From: Paenibacillus piri
GTDB lineage: Bacteria; Bacillota; Bacilli; Paenibacillales; NBRC-103111
Reading direction: 5' to 3'
Assembly: GCF_004354045.1 (NCBI RefSeq)
Contig: NZ_SMRT01000007.1
Span: forward strand, 124,001-188,000
DNA: 64,000 nt
The position numbers and the translations under genes are program-made. Under the pieces are notes generated by a model. The model was not told where the DNA came from and searched no databases. It was given only the letters and a program-made list of their open reading frames with translations. Below, piece after piece: positions 1 to 8,671 of the stretch (the stretch's first letter is position 1; each line of letters opens with the position of its first letter).

Positions 1-524
1 ATAATCAGATATAAGCCGACAAAGCTCCACAAGAGCGGAGGAATCAGCGAAAAGATCGCGATCTTATCGTCCGACAGCCACTGCAGCTTCCAGCTTCCCA
101 AACCTAGAGCATCCAATAAAAAGTTTAAAATACCGATTTGCGGATGGTAAATGTACTGCCAGATCATCCCGATAATGACCGAGGACAGCACCATCGGCAT
201 AAAAATCGCGGAGCGCAAAAACCGCTGGAGCCAATTGCTTTTATACAGCACGATAGCAAGCACCAAGGCCAACGGAACTTGTCCAAGCACAGAAGCCAAG
301 ACAAAAATAACGTTGTTTTTCAATGCTCTCCAAAATACCGGGTCGTTTATGACCTCCAAATAGTTTTTCAAGCCTATAAATTTCGCTTCGCCGATTCCCT
401 TCCAATCAAAAAAACCGTAGTAGGCGGACCAGATGACGGGCACGAATACGAACAAGGTATAGATCACCACAGCCGGAAGCAGGCCAAAGATAACGAACCG
501 GCGCACATTCAATGTATTTATCAT
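1..524 (-). CDS. Sugar ABC transporter permease (MalF/UgpA type), 3' end outside window
   Basis: Inner-membrane permease of a carbohydrate ABC importer. The visible 174 codons start at an ATG preceded by AAAAGGAAGTGAG and run off the window's left edge, so the C-terminal half, including the EAA loop that contacts the ATPase, is not seen. The N-terminus reads MINTLNVRRFVIFGLLPAVV, a first transmembrane helix after a short basic segment. Next comes a periplasmic stretch with FDWKGIGEAKFIGLKNYLEV, where the WxGxxxxxFxGLxNY pattern is typical of MalF/UgpA-type permeases. Further hydrophobic helices follow (VIFVLASVLGQVPLALVLAI, and FMPMVLSSVIIGMIWQYIY). It lies directly downstream of the binding-protein gene on the same strand. 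Substrate cannot be deduced from sequence alone. Confidence 0.9.
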   Translation of the reverse strand, partial: MINTLNVRRFVIFGLLPAVVIYTLFVFVPVIWSAYYGFFDWKGIGEAKFIGLKNYLEVINDPVFWRALKNNVIFVLASVLGQVPLALVLAIVLYKSNWLQRFLRSAIFMPMVLSSVIIGMIWQYIYHPQIGILNFLLDALGLGSWKLQWLSDDKIAIFSLIPPLLWSFVGLYLI

Positions 525-549
525 AATCTCACTTCCTTTTCAACTAATC

Positions 550-571
550 AGCCCTCCTTGGAGGGAGGGCT
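550..571 (-). promoter_or_regulatory. Intergenic hairpin between binding protein and permease
   Basis: AGCCCTCC (550-557) pairs with GGAGGGCT (564-571), an 8-bp GC-rich stem with a 6-nt loop. On the transcribed (reverse) strand no U-run follows, so it is not a full intrinsic terminator. By analogy with malE-malF type junctions it probably protects the upstream binding-protein mRNA or dampens permease expression. This role is inference. Confidence 0.5.
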
Positions 572-593
572 GGCTGGATCGGGATGACCCGGT

Positions 594-1919
594 TTATTTA
601 CCGATTGCACCCGCCTGTGCGTCTTGAATTTTTTTGGCAATCGCTTCAGGGTTGCCGCCCATCAGAAGCTCTTGCAGCCCGTTGTTGACTACTTCGACTG
701 CAGCCGAGCTCAGCTTGGAATCATATACCGGTGTAATTTTCACATTCTTCATCAGCTCGTTCAGCTCAATGAACAGCGGATGGGCTTTGGACTTATCAAT
801 ATCGATTTTATAGCTGACCAATGTGCTGCTGTCGAGCGTCGCTTTTTGTCCTTCGGGACCGGACAATGCGTAGAGCAGCTCCATCGCCGCATCTTTTTGC
901 GCGCCGGCTACTTTTTTGCTGATTCCCATTCCCGTACCTACGACACCCGCAGTCGTTTGCGGCTCGCCTTTACCTCCGTCAACCGGGGGCAGTATGGAAA
1001 TATGCGTCGTACCGAGAATTTGTTCAGGCGCGGTTTTCACCAGGTTCGCCATCGCCCAGCCGCCATCGATAATCATGGCCGCTTTGCCTTGCGTGTAAAG
1101 CTGTATCATCTGGTTTTCGTCAATGCTGTTGAAGCCGTCCTGGAACGCTTTCGATTTGCCCAAATCCTGAAGCACGGTCAACGCTTTGACGAACTCGGGA
1201 TCCGTGAATTTGGCCCCGTCCTGCGCCGCAGCCTTCAAGAACCAATCGGTGCCGGTAACACGATCGCCAATCGTACTGAAGATAGTGGATTGCGCAACCC
1301 AGTTCGCTTTGTTGCCGAGGGCAACCGGGATAACATTGTTTTTGTTGAACGTATCGATCGCCGTTTTCAGCTCGTCCCATGTTTTCGGCACTTTCACGTT
1401 GTATTTATCGAAAATCGCCTGATTGTAATAAATGAACGAGGTCGGCGCCAAATTCATTGGCACGGAATATGTTTTACCGTCCACGGTGAAGCCGTCCAAC
1501 GCGTTCGGAATAAAGTTGTTTTTCCACTCCGGCTTGCTGTTCAAAAATTCATCGACCGGCTGAAGCAGCTTGCCGTTTACGAATTCCTTCGTCATCGCGT
1601 CCGGCCACATGACGAACATGTCCGGCATTTCATCGGCTGCGGCTACGGTGCGCAGCCGGGTTTTCAAGCCGTCCGTCGGAAGACCCTCGACTTCAAGCGT
1701 CACTTCCGGATGGGCAGCCTGGAAGTCGTCCAAAATTTTTCTCATCGCAATCGCTTTCGCATCCTGGCCTGTCCAGTTATGCCATACGGAAAGCTTCACT
1801 TTATCTTTCGAGCCGCCTGCGGCCGTTCCTTTATCATCGGCCTGTTGGCCGCTTCCGCAGCCCGCAAGCATAGTCGCAGCAGCTACCATCGCTAAACTTG
1901 CTTTCGTTATTTTTTTCAT
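594..1919 (-). CDS. Extracellular sugar-binding lipoprotein of ABC transporter (family 1 solute-binding protein)
   Basis: A 441-residue carbohydrate-binding lipoprotein that would deliver a sugar or oligosaccharide to the neighbouring permease. The N-terminus is a lipoprotein signal peptide: a KK-rich start, a hydrophobic Ala/Met stretch and the lipobox LAGC with the acylated Cys at about residue 21, followed by a Gly/Ser/Asp/Lys linker. The mature part has family-1 binding protein features, including LSVWHNWTGQDAKA near the start, the segment PDMFVMWPD, and a KAAMIIDGGWAMANL segment near residue 290. Length matches the family (about 420-450). The ATG is preceded by AAAGGGGAGAG. Gene order binding protein then permease is usual; the ATPase is commonly a shared MsmX-type protein encoded elsewhere. 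No CcpA site was recognised upstream. Substrate unknown. Confidence 0.92.
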   Translation of the reverse strand: MKKITKASLAMVAAATMLAGCGSGQQADDKGTAAGGSKDKVKLSVWHNWTGQDAKAIAMRKILDDFQAAHPEVTLEVEGLPTDGLKTRLRTVAAADEMPDMFVMWPDAMTKEFVNGKLLQPVDEFLNSKPEWKNNFIPNALDGFTVDGKTYSVPMNLAPTSFIYYNQAIFDKYNVKVPKTWDELKTAIDTFNKNNVIPVALGNKANWVAQSTIFSTIGDRVTGTDWFLKAAAQDGAKFTDPEFVKALTVLQDLGKSKAFQDGFNSIDENQMIQLYTQGKAAMIIDGGWAMANLVKTAPEQILGTTHISILPPVDGGKGEPQTTAGVVGTGMGISKKVAGAQKDAAMELLYALSGPEGQKATLDSSTLVSYKIDIDKSKAHPLFIELNELMKNVKITPVYDSKLSSAAVEVVNNGLQELLMGGNPEAIAKKIQDAQAGAIGK

Positions 1920-2026
1920 ACTGATTACTCTCCCCTTTCGTTTCTATCCCCATTCTATAAGTATCCATTCTTTTCAGTAAGGGGAATTTCATAAGGAGCA
2001 GGGTAGAAAAATATCGGATGGGGGCA

Positions 2027-2047
2027 TAATAAAACGCCTTGCGGCGT
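2027..2047 (-). terminator. Intrinsic terminator (reverse strand)
   Basis: ACGCC (2034-2038) and GGCGT (2043-2047) form a short stem with TTGC loop. On the reverse strand the stem is followed by TTTTATTAT. It lies upstream of the sugar-binding protein gene and downstream of the structured repeat at 2.1 kb, so it would end any transcript carrying that repeat. Confidence 0.5.
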
Positions 2048-2100
2048 CCTTGGTGTAGGATATACGTTTGAGCGTTGGGAGGGATAGATGCGGGGTTACA

Positions 2101-2177
2101 GCCGTTGTTGAAGTCGTGTTCCTTCGATTAGACCAGGCAGGGGGAACACGACTTCAAAGACGGCCCGTAAACTTTCC
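2101..2177. repeat. Structured repeat family 1, copy A (covarying hairpin)
   Basis: Inner stem TTGAAGTCGTGTTCC (2108-2122) / GGAACACGACTTCAA (2143-2157), 15 perfect base pairs. A TG/AG internal loop separates it from an outer stem GCCGT (2101-2105) / ACGGC (2160-2164), and the conserved tail CGTAAACTTTCC follows (2166-2177). The same architecture with different but complementary arm bases occurs at about 52.0 and 52.3 kb. Flanking 1920-2197 contains no convincing gene. Confidence 0.75.
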
Positions 2178-2197
2178 ACCTCCACATCCATACCCTC

Positions 2198-2401
2198 TTA
2201 CTGTTCTACTCTTGTGTCTTCTGCTACCTCTTTTTTTACTAACCGGTCTTCGATCCGGTAATCATAACCATGCGCACCTTTGTCGTATTCCGGGTATATG
2301 GCTCCGCCGCAAGCTTCACATGCGAATTGCTTGGGCACTTCCGAGTCTCCATCATCCATCCTATCGAAGTCCCAGACTACTTCGGCTCCATTCTTCTTCA
2401 T
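2198..2401 (-). CDS. Possible small zinc-ribbon-like hypothetical protein
   Basis: An open frame of 67 codons starting with MKKNGAEVVWDFDRMDDGDS. It is acidic and contains a single CEACGG motif (a CxxC knuckle) near residue 34 and a Lys/Glu-rich tail. The amino-acid composition looks protein-like, but the ATG has no clear Shine-Dalgarno sequence and lies only 13 bp beyond the leuD terminator on the same strand, leaving no room for a normal promoter. An internal ATG (MDDGDS) preceded by GATAGG is an alternative start. No family recognised; it may be translated from read-through of leuD or not at all. Confidence 0.35.
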   Translation of the reverse strand: MKKNGAEVVWDFDRMDDGDSEVPKQFACEACGGAIYPEYDKGAHGYDYRIEDRLVKKEVAEDTRVEQ

Positions 2402-2413
2402 TGCAGAAGCAGT

Positions 2414-2446
2414 TAAAAAAACTGCCCGAGTATAATACTCGGACAG
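2414..2446 (-). terminator. leuD terminator
   Basis: Near-perfect stem CTGCCCGAGTA (2422-2432) / TACTCGGACAG (2436-2446) with one G-U pair in RNA, followed on the reverse strand by seven T's. It ends the leuCD transcript 15 bp after the leuD stop codon. Confidence 0.85.
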
Positions 2447-2460
2447 CAATGTAATTTATT

Positions 2461-3066
2461 TTAGTTATAAGCCAAACGCGCTTTATGAGCTTCTTCGTAA
2501 GCCGCGATCGCATCGTTGTGCTGCAGCGTCAAGCCGATATCGTCCAACCCTTGCAGAAGGAACTGGCGGCGATGCTCATCCAGCTCAAAGTCGATGCTCA
2601 AGCCTTGATCGTCGGTGATTTTGTTGTTTTCCAAATCGACCGTCAGCTTGTAGCCTTCCTGCTTCGCCGTACGCTGGAACAATTGCTCTACCTGCTCCTC
2701 GCTCAGCTTGATCGGCAAAATGCCGTTCTTGAAGCAGTTGTTGTAGAAAATATCCGCATAAGAAGGTGCGATAACAACTTTGAAGCCGTAATCCTGAATC
2801 GCCCATGGCGCATGCTCGCGGGAAGAGCCGCAGCCGAAGTTCGCACGGGAAATCAGAACGGAAGCGCCTTGATAGCGCGGCTGGTTCAGCGAAAACTCGG
2901 GAATGACGTTGCCCTGGTTATCGAAGCGCCATTCAAAGAACAAAAACTGGCCAAAGCCGGTACGCTCGATCCGTTTCAGAAATTGCTTCGGAATAATCGC
3001 ATCGGTATCTACGTTTACGCGGTCTACCGGTCCTACAAGGCCGGTATGCTTTTTAAAAGCTTCCAT
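2461..3066 (-). CDS. leuD: 3-isopropylmalate dehydratase small subunit
   Basis: Small (swivel-domain) subunit of isopropylmalate isomerase, which with LeuC converts 2-isopropylmalate to 3-isopropylmalate in leucine synthesis. 201 residues starting [20 protein letters not shown]. The ATG at 3066 is chosen because GAGGAG lies 7-8 bases upstream; the frame is open 20 codons further but without a ribosome site. Diagnostic segments are [20 protein letters not shown] near residue 22, and [20 protein letters not shown] near residue 76, the conserved substrate-contacting loop of the family. It follows leuC by 75 bp on the same strand and is ended by a strong terminator. leuA and leuB are not in the window. 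Confidence 0.96.
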   Translation of the reverse strand: MEAFKKHTGLVGPVDRVNVDTDAIIPKQFLKRIERTGFGQFLFFEWRFDNQGNVIPEFSLNQPRYQGASVLISRANFGCGSSREHAPWAIQDYGFKVVIAPSYADIFYNNCFKNGILPIKLSEEQVEQLFQRTAKQEGYKLTVDLENNKITDDQGLSIDFELDEHRRQFLLQGLDDIGLTLQHNDAIAAYEEAHKARLAYN

Positions 3067-3141
3067 GTCGTTCGTCTCCTCACATAAGTGACAGCCCACC
3101 CCGGTATGCCGGAGCGCTAGCCGCACGTAAAGTAATTTAGA

Positions 3142-4560
3142 TTACGCTTGCTGCTTTACTTTGAAGTTCCAGTCGCGCACATCAACGAAATGTCCTTCGA
3201 TGGCAGCAGCTGCAGCCATAGCCGGGGATACGAGGTGAGTACGTCCGTCGCGTCCTTGGCGGCCTTCGAAGTTCCGGTTGGAGGTCGATGCGCAGCGTTG
3301 TCCCGGCTTCAATACGTCCGGATTCATCGCCAGACACATGCTGCAGCCGGCATCGCGCCATTCAAAGCCCGCTTCGATGAAAATTTGATCCAGGCCTTCT
3401 TTTTCCGCTTGAATTTTGACGCGGCCGGAGCCCGGAACGACAATCGCCGTTACGTTCGGGGATACTTGATGGCCTTGAGCGACTGCCGCCGCGGCGCGAA
3501 GATCCTCGATACGTCCGTTCGTACAGGAACCGATAAAGACATAATCAATTTTAACTTCCGTCATAGGCGTGCCAGGAGTCAAGCCCATGTATTCGATCGC
3601 TTTTTCAGCGGCTTTTCTTTCATTCTCGGTTGCAAAGCTTTGCGGATCAGGAACAAGCGACGTCACGTTCGCGCCCATACCAGGGCTTGTTCCCCAGGTT
3701 ACTTGCGGGATCAAGCTGTCTGCGTCGAATTCAACCACACGGTCATACTGCGCGCCGGCATCCGTCGTCAGCTTCTTCCATTCCGCTACCGCTTGATCGA
3801 ATGCTGCGCCTTGAGGCACATATTCGCGGCCGCGCAAATATTCGAACGTTTTCTCGTCCGGCGCGATCAGACCCGCTCTTGCTCCGCCTTCAATCGACAT
3901 GTTGCAAACGGTCATCCGCTCTTCCATGGACAGGTTGCGGATCGCTTCGCCCGTATATTCAATGACATAGCCGGTTGCAAAATCGGTGCCGTATTGGGCA
4001 ATAACGCCGAGGATCAAGTCCTTTGCGGTTACGCCAGGGTTCAGCTTGCCGTTGATGCGCACTTCCAATGTTTTGGCTTTGGACTGCTGCAAGCATTGGG
4101 TCGCCAATACATGCTCAACCTCGCTCGTGCCGATACCGAATGCCAATGCGCCGAACGCGCCGTGCGTTGACGTATGGCTGTCGCCGCACACGATCGTTTT
4201 GCCCGGATGGGTCAAACCGATTTCAGGTCCCATAACGTGAACAACGCCTTGATCGATGTTGTCGAGGTCAAACAGCTTGACGCCGAAATCTTTGCAGTTT
4301 TGCGAAAGAGTGTCGATCTGCTGCTTGGAAATAGGGTCCGTAATGTTGTAACGGTCCTTCGTAGGCACGTTGTGGTCCATTGTCGCATAAGTCAGCTCCG
4401 GGCGGCGCACCTTGCGGCCGCTCAAGCGAAGACCTTCAAACGCCTGCGGGGACGTTACTTCGTGAACCAGGTGCAGATCGATGTAAATGATGCTCGGCTT
4501 GCCCGCTTCCTGATGAATCACGTGATTGTCCCAAATTTTTTCGAACATTGTTTTTGCCAT
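3142..4560 (-). CDS. leuC: 3-isopropylmalate dehydratase large subunit
   Basis: Large, 4Fe-4S-binding subunit of isopropylmalate isomerase (aconitase superfamily), 472 residues, cytoplasmic. The start [15 protein letters not shown] is chosen over the in-frame GTG nine bases upstream because GAGGTG is then spaced 7 bases away. Visible signatures are [20 protein letters not shown] (aconitase signature 1), [17 protein letters not shown] with the first cluster Cys, and [13 protein letters not shown] with the other two cluster cysteines. The length is normal for bacterial LeuC. It is first gene of leuCD and is divergent from a LysR-type regulator, which may control it. No T-box was found in the 300-bp leader. 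Confidence 0.97.
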   Translation of the reverse strand: MAKTMFEKIWDNHVIHQEAGKPSIIYIDLHLVHEVTSPQAFEGLRLSGRKVRRPELTYATMDHNVPTKDRYNITDPISKQQIDTLSQNCKDFGVKLFDLDNIDQGVVHVMGPEIGLTHPGKTIVCGDSHTSTHGAFGALAFGIGTSEVEHVLATQCLQQSKAKTLEVRINGKLNPGVTAKDLILGVIAQYGTDFATGYVIEYTGEAIRNLSMEERMTVCNMSIEGGARAGLIAPDEKTFEYLRGREYVPQGAAFDQAVAEWKKLTTDAGAQYDRVVEFDADSLIPQVTWGTSPGMGANVTSLVPDPQSFATENERKAAEKAIEYMGLTPGTPMTEVKIDYVFIGSCTNGRIEDLRAAAAVAQGHQVSPNVTAIVVPGSGRVKIQAEKEGLDQIFIEAGFEWRDAGCSMCLAMNPDVLKPGQRCASTSNRNFEGRQGRDGRTHLVSPAMAAAAAIEGHFVDVRDWNFKVKQQA

Positions 4561-4605
4561 CAGTTTCACCTCATTATCATGAATGCGAATCAGTTCATCT
4601 CTGCT

Positions 4606-4634
4606 ATTATACTAGCATTTCTTTATTCATTGAA
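4606..4634 (-). promoter_or_regulatory. Candidate leuC promoter in the leuC/lysR divergent region
   Basis: On the reverse strand TTCAAT (4629-4634) and TATAAT (4606-4611) are separated by 17 bases, 46 bp upstream of the leuC ATG. The -10 is perfect and the -35 weak, as expected for an activator-dependent promoter. The rest of 4561-4938 is AT-rich with a TATAAT at 4848-4853 that could serve the divergent regulator gene. No protein-coding frame was accepted there. Confidence 0.5.
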
Positions 4635-4938
4635 CCAAGATATAATATCTATAAGATTGATAGTTTTTTTCTATAATTAAAACCATTTGGCCTGTCCAGA
4701 TCGAATAACCGCCGCCAACGAGGATGTTAAAAGTTTTCCGTCCATAAAGGTCCGAGCGCGATTATCAAAATTATGCAAAACAAGTATTCATGCTTATAAC
4801 TGGCAGCTTAAAAAATATCCCAAGCTGTAAGCCATACGTTTTCCGTATATAATATAAACAAGCTTGATAGGCTGCAGCTATAAAATTGCTTTTATCCGCT
4901 GCGCCGCATCAGCCTGCAAAGGAGTTGACCGTCCGCCC

Positions 4939-5841
4939 ATGGAGCTGAGACAACTGCAGTACGCGCTGCAAATCGCGCTTGAAAAAAACTTTTCCCGCGC
5001 CGCCGAGAAGCTGCATATCGCCCAGCCTTCACTCAGCCAGCAGCTCTCGAAGCTGGAGAAGGAAATCGGTGTACTGCTGTTTCAACGGACGACCAATTCG
5101 GTTGAAGTCACGCATGCCGGGCAGCTGTTCATGGAAAAAGCGCAAGCGATTCTCGATATGGTCGAGCAGCTGAAGCGCGAGATGGAAGATATATCGCAAA
5201 TGCGCAAAGGGAAGCTGGTCGTCGGCAGTTTGCCGATAACAGGCGCGCATGTGCTGCCGCTCGTCCTGCCAGTATTCCAGGCAAGCTATCCGGAAATCGA
5301 AATCATGCTGATGGAAGAAACGACCGCGAATCTCGAGCATATGACGGCCAGCGGCCAAATCGACATTTCGCTGCTGTCGCTGCCGCTTCAGGAAGAGTCG
5401 TTAACGTACGTACCATTAATAGAAGAAGAAATTTTGTTGGCCGTCCCTCCGCTTCACCGGTTGGCCCAGACCGCCGAGAAGTCTCCGGTTCCGGTCGATT
5501 TGAGCGAGCTGAAGGATGAGCCGTTTATCGCATTAAAAAAGGGACAGGGGTTCCGGCAAATTACGCTGAAGCTGTGCCAAAAAGCCGGCTTTACACCGGG
5601 CATCGTGTTCGAGAGCAGCAACATCGAAACGGTGCAGTCGCTCGTCGCCGCCGGCATGGGCATCGCCTTCGTGCCGCATATGGTATCGCGCGGCGGCTGG
5701 AGCCGGCTTGCGCCCCGCTACTTGCCGCTGTCGGGCCGGCCGACGCGCACGCTTGTCATCGCCTACCGCAAAGGACGGTATTTGTCCAAAGCGGTAGAAG
5801 CGTTTATGACTACCTTCCGCGAAGTCGTGGAAGGCGGTTGA
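4939..5841 (+). CDS. LysR-type transcriptional regulator
   Basis: A DNA-binding regulator of 300 residues. The start MELRQLQYALQIALEKNFSR is chosen because LysR proteins begin at this point and AAAGGAG lies 14 bases upstream (a rather long spacing). The winged-helix domain occupies residues 1-60, with the recognition segment AAEKLHIAQPSLSQQLSKLE. A linker helix follows, then a two-lobed effector domain from about residue 88 (KGKLVVGSLPITGAHVLPLV), ending with MGIAFVPHMV near residue 240. It is divergent from leuC, the classical position of a LysR regulator relative to its target, so control of leuCD is a reasonable inference. The effector is unknown. CcpC/CysL/YwbI-like relatives are possible. 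Confidence 0.9.
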   Translation: MELRQLQYALQIALEKNFSRAAEKLHIAQPSLSQQLSKLEKEIGVLLFQRTTNSVEVTHAGQLFMEKAQAILDMVEQLKREMEDISQMRKGKLVVGSLPITGAHVLPLVLPVFQASYPEIEIMLMEETTANLEHMTASGQIDISLLSLPLQEESLTYVPLIEEEILLAVPPLHRLAQTAEKSPVPVDLSELKDEPFIALKKGQGFRQITLKLCQKAGFTPGIVFESSNIETVQSLVAAGMGIAFVPHMVSRGGWSRLAPRYLPLSGRPTRTLVIAYRKGRYLSKAVEAFMTTFREVVEGG

Positions 5842-5915
5842 CTTGAAGTGAACGGCACCGGCGCGTTCACGGTGATACCGGCGGCGAATTGCCGAATCGG
5901 CCGCCGCCTCACGTA

Positions 5916-5956
5916 TAGCAGAAGGGCAGCTCCTTTGCAGGGCTGCCTTTCTGCTA
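5916..5956. terminator. Long hairpin between convergent genes
   Basis: TAGCAGAAGGGCAGC (5916-5930) pairs with GCTGCCTTTCTGCTA (5942-5956), 15 bp with one wobble and an 11-nt loop. It sits between the convergent LysR and mtnU genes. Neither side has a proper U-run, so a bidirectional terminator role is likely but not proven. Confidence 0.45.
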
Positions 5957-6003
5957 TGTTCGATGCCGGGCACGGCTGGGCCAACGCCGGCACTTTTCCG
6001 CCG

Positions 6004-6801
6004 CTAATACAAGCCCGGCCTGCGGTCCTCAAAAATCGGAATGCGGCTGCGTACTTCGGCTACGAGCCCCATGTCGATTTCCGCACGTACAATTTGCTCC
6101 GTTTCGCCGCCTTCCGCCAGCACCTCGCCCCACGGGTCGATAATCATCGAATGCCCGAAAAACTCCGTTGTCCCGCTGATGCCGACCCGGTTGCAGGAGA
6201 CGACGAACATTTGATTTTCGATCGCGCGCGCCATGAGCAGCGTCCGCCAATGATGCAGCCGCGGATTCGGCCATTCGGCCGGTACGAACAAAATTTGCGC
6301 TCCGCCAAGCGCAAGCTTGCGCGACAGCTCAGGAAACCGGATGTCGTAGCAAATCATCATGCCCGCCGGTACGTCATCCACCTTCAGCTGACCGACGGTC
6401 GTACCTTCCTTTAAATACTTCTCCTCGTCCATCAGACGGAATAAATGAATTTTGGAATAGTCCGCAGCCTCGCGGCCTTCCCGGTTGAAAGCATATATCG
6501 TGTTGTAAATGTCGCCGCCCTTCTTCTCGGCAATCGAGCCGCCGATCAGGTTGACGCCGTGCTTGCGGCTGAATGCCGACAGCAGCTCGCGTGTCCGCTG
6601 TCCGTCCGCATCGGCCAGCTCATGAATGCGCTCCAACGCGTAGCCGGTATTCCACATCTCCGGAAATACGATCACGTCGGGTTTGGTCCCTCCTGTTACT
6701 GCCTGCTCCAGCATCGTCTCCAGCTTCGAGAAATTCGATTCAGGCTCACCGATCGCGATATCCATCTGCAGCAAAGCCACATTCCATTTTTTATTCGACA
6801 T
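6004..6801 (-). CDS. mtnU: Carbon-nitrogen (nitrilase family) hydrolase, MtnU/omega-amidase-like
   Basis: A 265-residue nitrilase-superfamily amidase. The catalytic triad is visible: Glu48 in FPEMWNTGY, Lys117 in YSKIHLFRL and Cys151 in GMMICYDIRFPEL. Established knowledge: such enzymes act as omega-amidases on 2-oxo acid amides (alpha-ketoglutaramate or similar), the products of glutamine transaminases. In B. subtilis mtnU (ykrU) neighbours the methionine-salvage genes. Here it is divergent from mtnE, whose enzyme transaminates 4-methylthio-2-oxobutyrate, preferentially with glutamine, so MtnU would dispose of the ketoglutaramate made. This functional link is inference. The ATG is preceded by AAGGGTG. 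Length and motifs are complete. Confidence 0.88.
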   Translation of the reverse strand: MSNKKWNVALLQMDIAIGEPESNFSKLETMLEQAVTGGTKPDVIVFPEMWNTGYALERIHELADADGQRTRELLSAFSRKHGVNLIGGSIAEKKGGDIYNTIYAFNREGREAADYSKIHLFRLMDEEKYLKEGTTVGQLKVDDVPAGMMICYDIRFPELSRKLALGGAQILFVPAEWPNPRLHHWRTLLMARAIENQMFVVSCNRVGISGTTEFFGHSMIIDPWGEVLAEGGETEQIVRAEIDMGLVAEVRSRIPIFEDRRPGLY

Positions 6802-7162
6802 GCCCTTTCACCCTTCTTTATATCGGTCTTTGTTCCATCATAGACGATGCGGCCTGCAACTTCAATCCTTAGGCGCAACGTGTTTGAGCTTCGAAGTCAT
6901 CTCCAAAGCCTGTTCCCGACCTTTAATCGACAGTCTCCTGGAGTCCGTTAGCTGTGAAAACGTTAGGCGAACCGACATTTTCAGTGGCGAGAAGCTCCGG
7001 AGCAATTTCCGAGCTTTCATTCAGCAAATCAGGCAAGCGGCGAGCCGTCTGAAAAGCAATTATCCCTATCCGCTATACAGTCTTTTCGATTCGTGTTACA
7101 TTATTTCTAGTCATTTGAAACAATAAAACGATAATGCATTATATTTTGGAGTGTGACGATAC
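6802..7162. other. Divergent mtnU/mtnE intergenic region
   Basis: About 360 bp without an acceptable gene. I looked for a SAM (S-box) riboswitch because B. subtilis mtn genes use one, but saw neither its conserved core nor a terminator stem. No strong paired -35/-10 was found. GGAG at 7148-7151 is the mtnE ribosome site. Confidence 0.5.
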
Positions 7163-8368
7163 ATGAGTTCAGCCTTTACTTCCCGCCCATCGACTTTCCA
7201 GGTCAAGCCGGCGGAACGGATGCAGGAGCTTCCGACCCAATTTTTCGCCACCCTGGTTCGCAGGGCGACGGAGCAAATCTCCGCCGGGCACGACGTGATC
7301 AATCTGGGACAAGGCAATCCGGATCAGCCTACGCCCCCGCATATTGTCAAAACGCTGCAGGAAGCGGCCGAAAATCCTATATACCACCGCTACGCTCCGT
7401 TTAACGGATTTCTATTTTTGAAGCAGGCTATCGCCCAGCGCTATAAAGAGGATTACGGCGTCGATCTGGACCCGGAAACGGAAGTGGCGATTTTGTTCGG
7501 CGGTAAGACCGGCCTGGTTGAAATCAGCCAGTGCCTGTTGAACCCGGGCGACGTATGCCTCGTGCCGGATCCCGGTTATCCCGACTATTGGTCCGGCGTA
7601 GCGCTGGCCGGGGCGCGGATGGCGTTTATGCCGCTCCGCGAGTCGAACGCTTTCCTGCCCGACTACAGCGCGCTGTCCGCCGACGATTTGGCCAAGGCGA
7701 AGCTGATGTTCGTCAATTATCCGAACAATCCGACAGGCGCTGCGGCTCCGGCTTCCTTTTACGAGGATACGGTCCGTTTTGCCGAAAAGCACGGCATCGT
7801 CGTCGCAAGCGATTTCGCCTACGGCGCGCTCGGGTTCGACGGCCAAAAGCCGGTCAGCTTCCTGCAGCAGCCGGGTGCCAAAGAGGTCGGCATCGAGTTT
7901 TATACCATGTCCAAGACGTATAATATGGCCGGCTGGCGCGTCGGCTTCGCGCTGGGCAATGCAGAGGTCGTACGGCTGATCAACCTGATTCAGGACCATT
8001 ACTACTGCAGCCTGTTCGGCGGCATTCAGGCGGCCGCAGCGGCGGCGCTGACCGGCCCGCAGGACTGCGTCGCGCAGCTGCTTGCCACGTATGAAAATCG
8101 CCGCAACGCGCTGTACACGTCGCTGGACCAAATCGGCTGGAAGGCGAAAAAGTCGCAGGGCTCGTTTTTCACCTGGCTGCCTGTTCCGAAGGGACACACC
8201 TCGGCCTCGCTCGCAGATCTGCTGCTGGAGGAAGCGAAAATCGTCGTCGCGCCGGGCATCGGGTTCGGCGAAAGCGGCGAAGGCTACGTCCGGCTCGGCC
8301 TGCTCGCTCCGGAAGAAAGGCTGAAGGAAGCGGTGGCGCGGATCGACAAGCTGCGCCTGTTCGGCTGA
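7163..8368 (+). CDS. mtnE: Methionine-salvage aminotransferase (PLP, fold type I)
   Basis: A pyridoxal-phosphate aminotransferase of 401 residues that by family and context carries out the last salvage step, 4-methylthio-2-oxobutyrate to methionine. Features seen: INLGQGNPDQPTPPHIVKTL at residues 46-65, HRYAPFNGFLFLKQAI, the cofactor-binding NYPNNPTGA at 185-193, the Asp/Tyr cofactor pair in ASDFAYG, and the Schiff-base Lys251 in TMSKTYNMAGWRVGFALGN. The start ATG follows TTTTGGAG with 11-base spacing. It is divergent from mtnU. The other salvage genes present (mtnW, mtnX, mtnB) are 10 kb away, so the pathway is split by glutamine and proline genes. mtnK, mtnA and mtnD are absent from the window. 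A broader-specificity transaminase is the alternative. Confidence 0.85.
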   Translation: MSSAFTSRPSTFQVKPAERMQELPTQFFATLVRRATEQISAGHDVINLGQGNPDQPTPPHIVKTLQEAAENPIYHRYAPFNGFLFLKQAIAQRYKEDYGVDLDPETEVAILFGGKTGLVEISQCLLNPGDVCLVPDPGYPDYWSGVALAGARMAFMPLRESNAFLPDYSALSADDLAKAKLMFVNYPNNPTGAAAPASFYEDTVRFAEKHGIVVASDFAYGALGFDGQKPVSFLQQPGAKEVGIEFYTMSKTYNMAGWRVGFALGNAEVVRLINLIQDHYYCSLFGGIQAAAAAALTGPQDCVAQLLATYENRRNALYTSLDQIGWKAKKSQGSFFTWLPVPKGHTSASLADLLLEEAKIVVAPGIGFGESGEGYVRLGLLAPEERLKEAVARIDKLRLFG

Positions 8369-8671
8369 TGACGCGCTTGCAAGCCGCTGAACCGGCATGC
8401 GGGTCGGCGGCTCCTCCGCCGACCGCGGCGCCCGACCATGCGCGGTGTCGCATATGCATGGTTCGAGAGACGGCCGGGAAACGAAGATCTGTTCAAAGCC
8501 TTGCGGGCGGTTTGGATGCCGGAAAGGAAAATGCGATCGGGGGCGTTCTGCACACTGCAGGCTGTCTCTGCGCTGCAAGACGGATACATGGAATACGTGC
8601 GGGCCATCCTTGTCAAAAGCCGGGATAGGCCCGCCTGTTATTTTTTTGTGATGAATGTGCTCCGCGGAAAC
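8369..8671. other. Intergenic region between convergent mtnE and glnL, with hairpins
   Basis: Contains GGTCGGCGG (8402-8410) / CCGCCGACC (8416-8424), a stable hairpin without a U-run, and CGGG (8621-8624) / CCCG (8630-8633) followed by a TTATTTTTTT run ending at 8647, a weak terminator for mtnE. No gene accepted. Confidence 0.45.

Noticed and set aside
2068..2454. 128-codon forward frame over repeat copy A
   Set aside because: Low-complexity Leu/Pro/Ser content, crosses the leuD terminator and a 15-bp hairpin, and has no ribosome site.
6802..7162. SAM riboswitch upstream of mtnE
   Set aside because: Expected from B. subtilis, but the conserved S-box core and a terminator stem could not be found here or upstream of mtnW.
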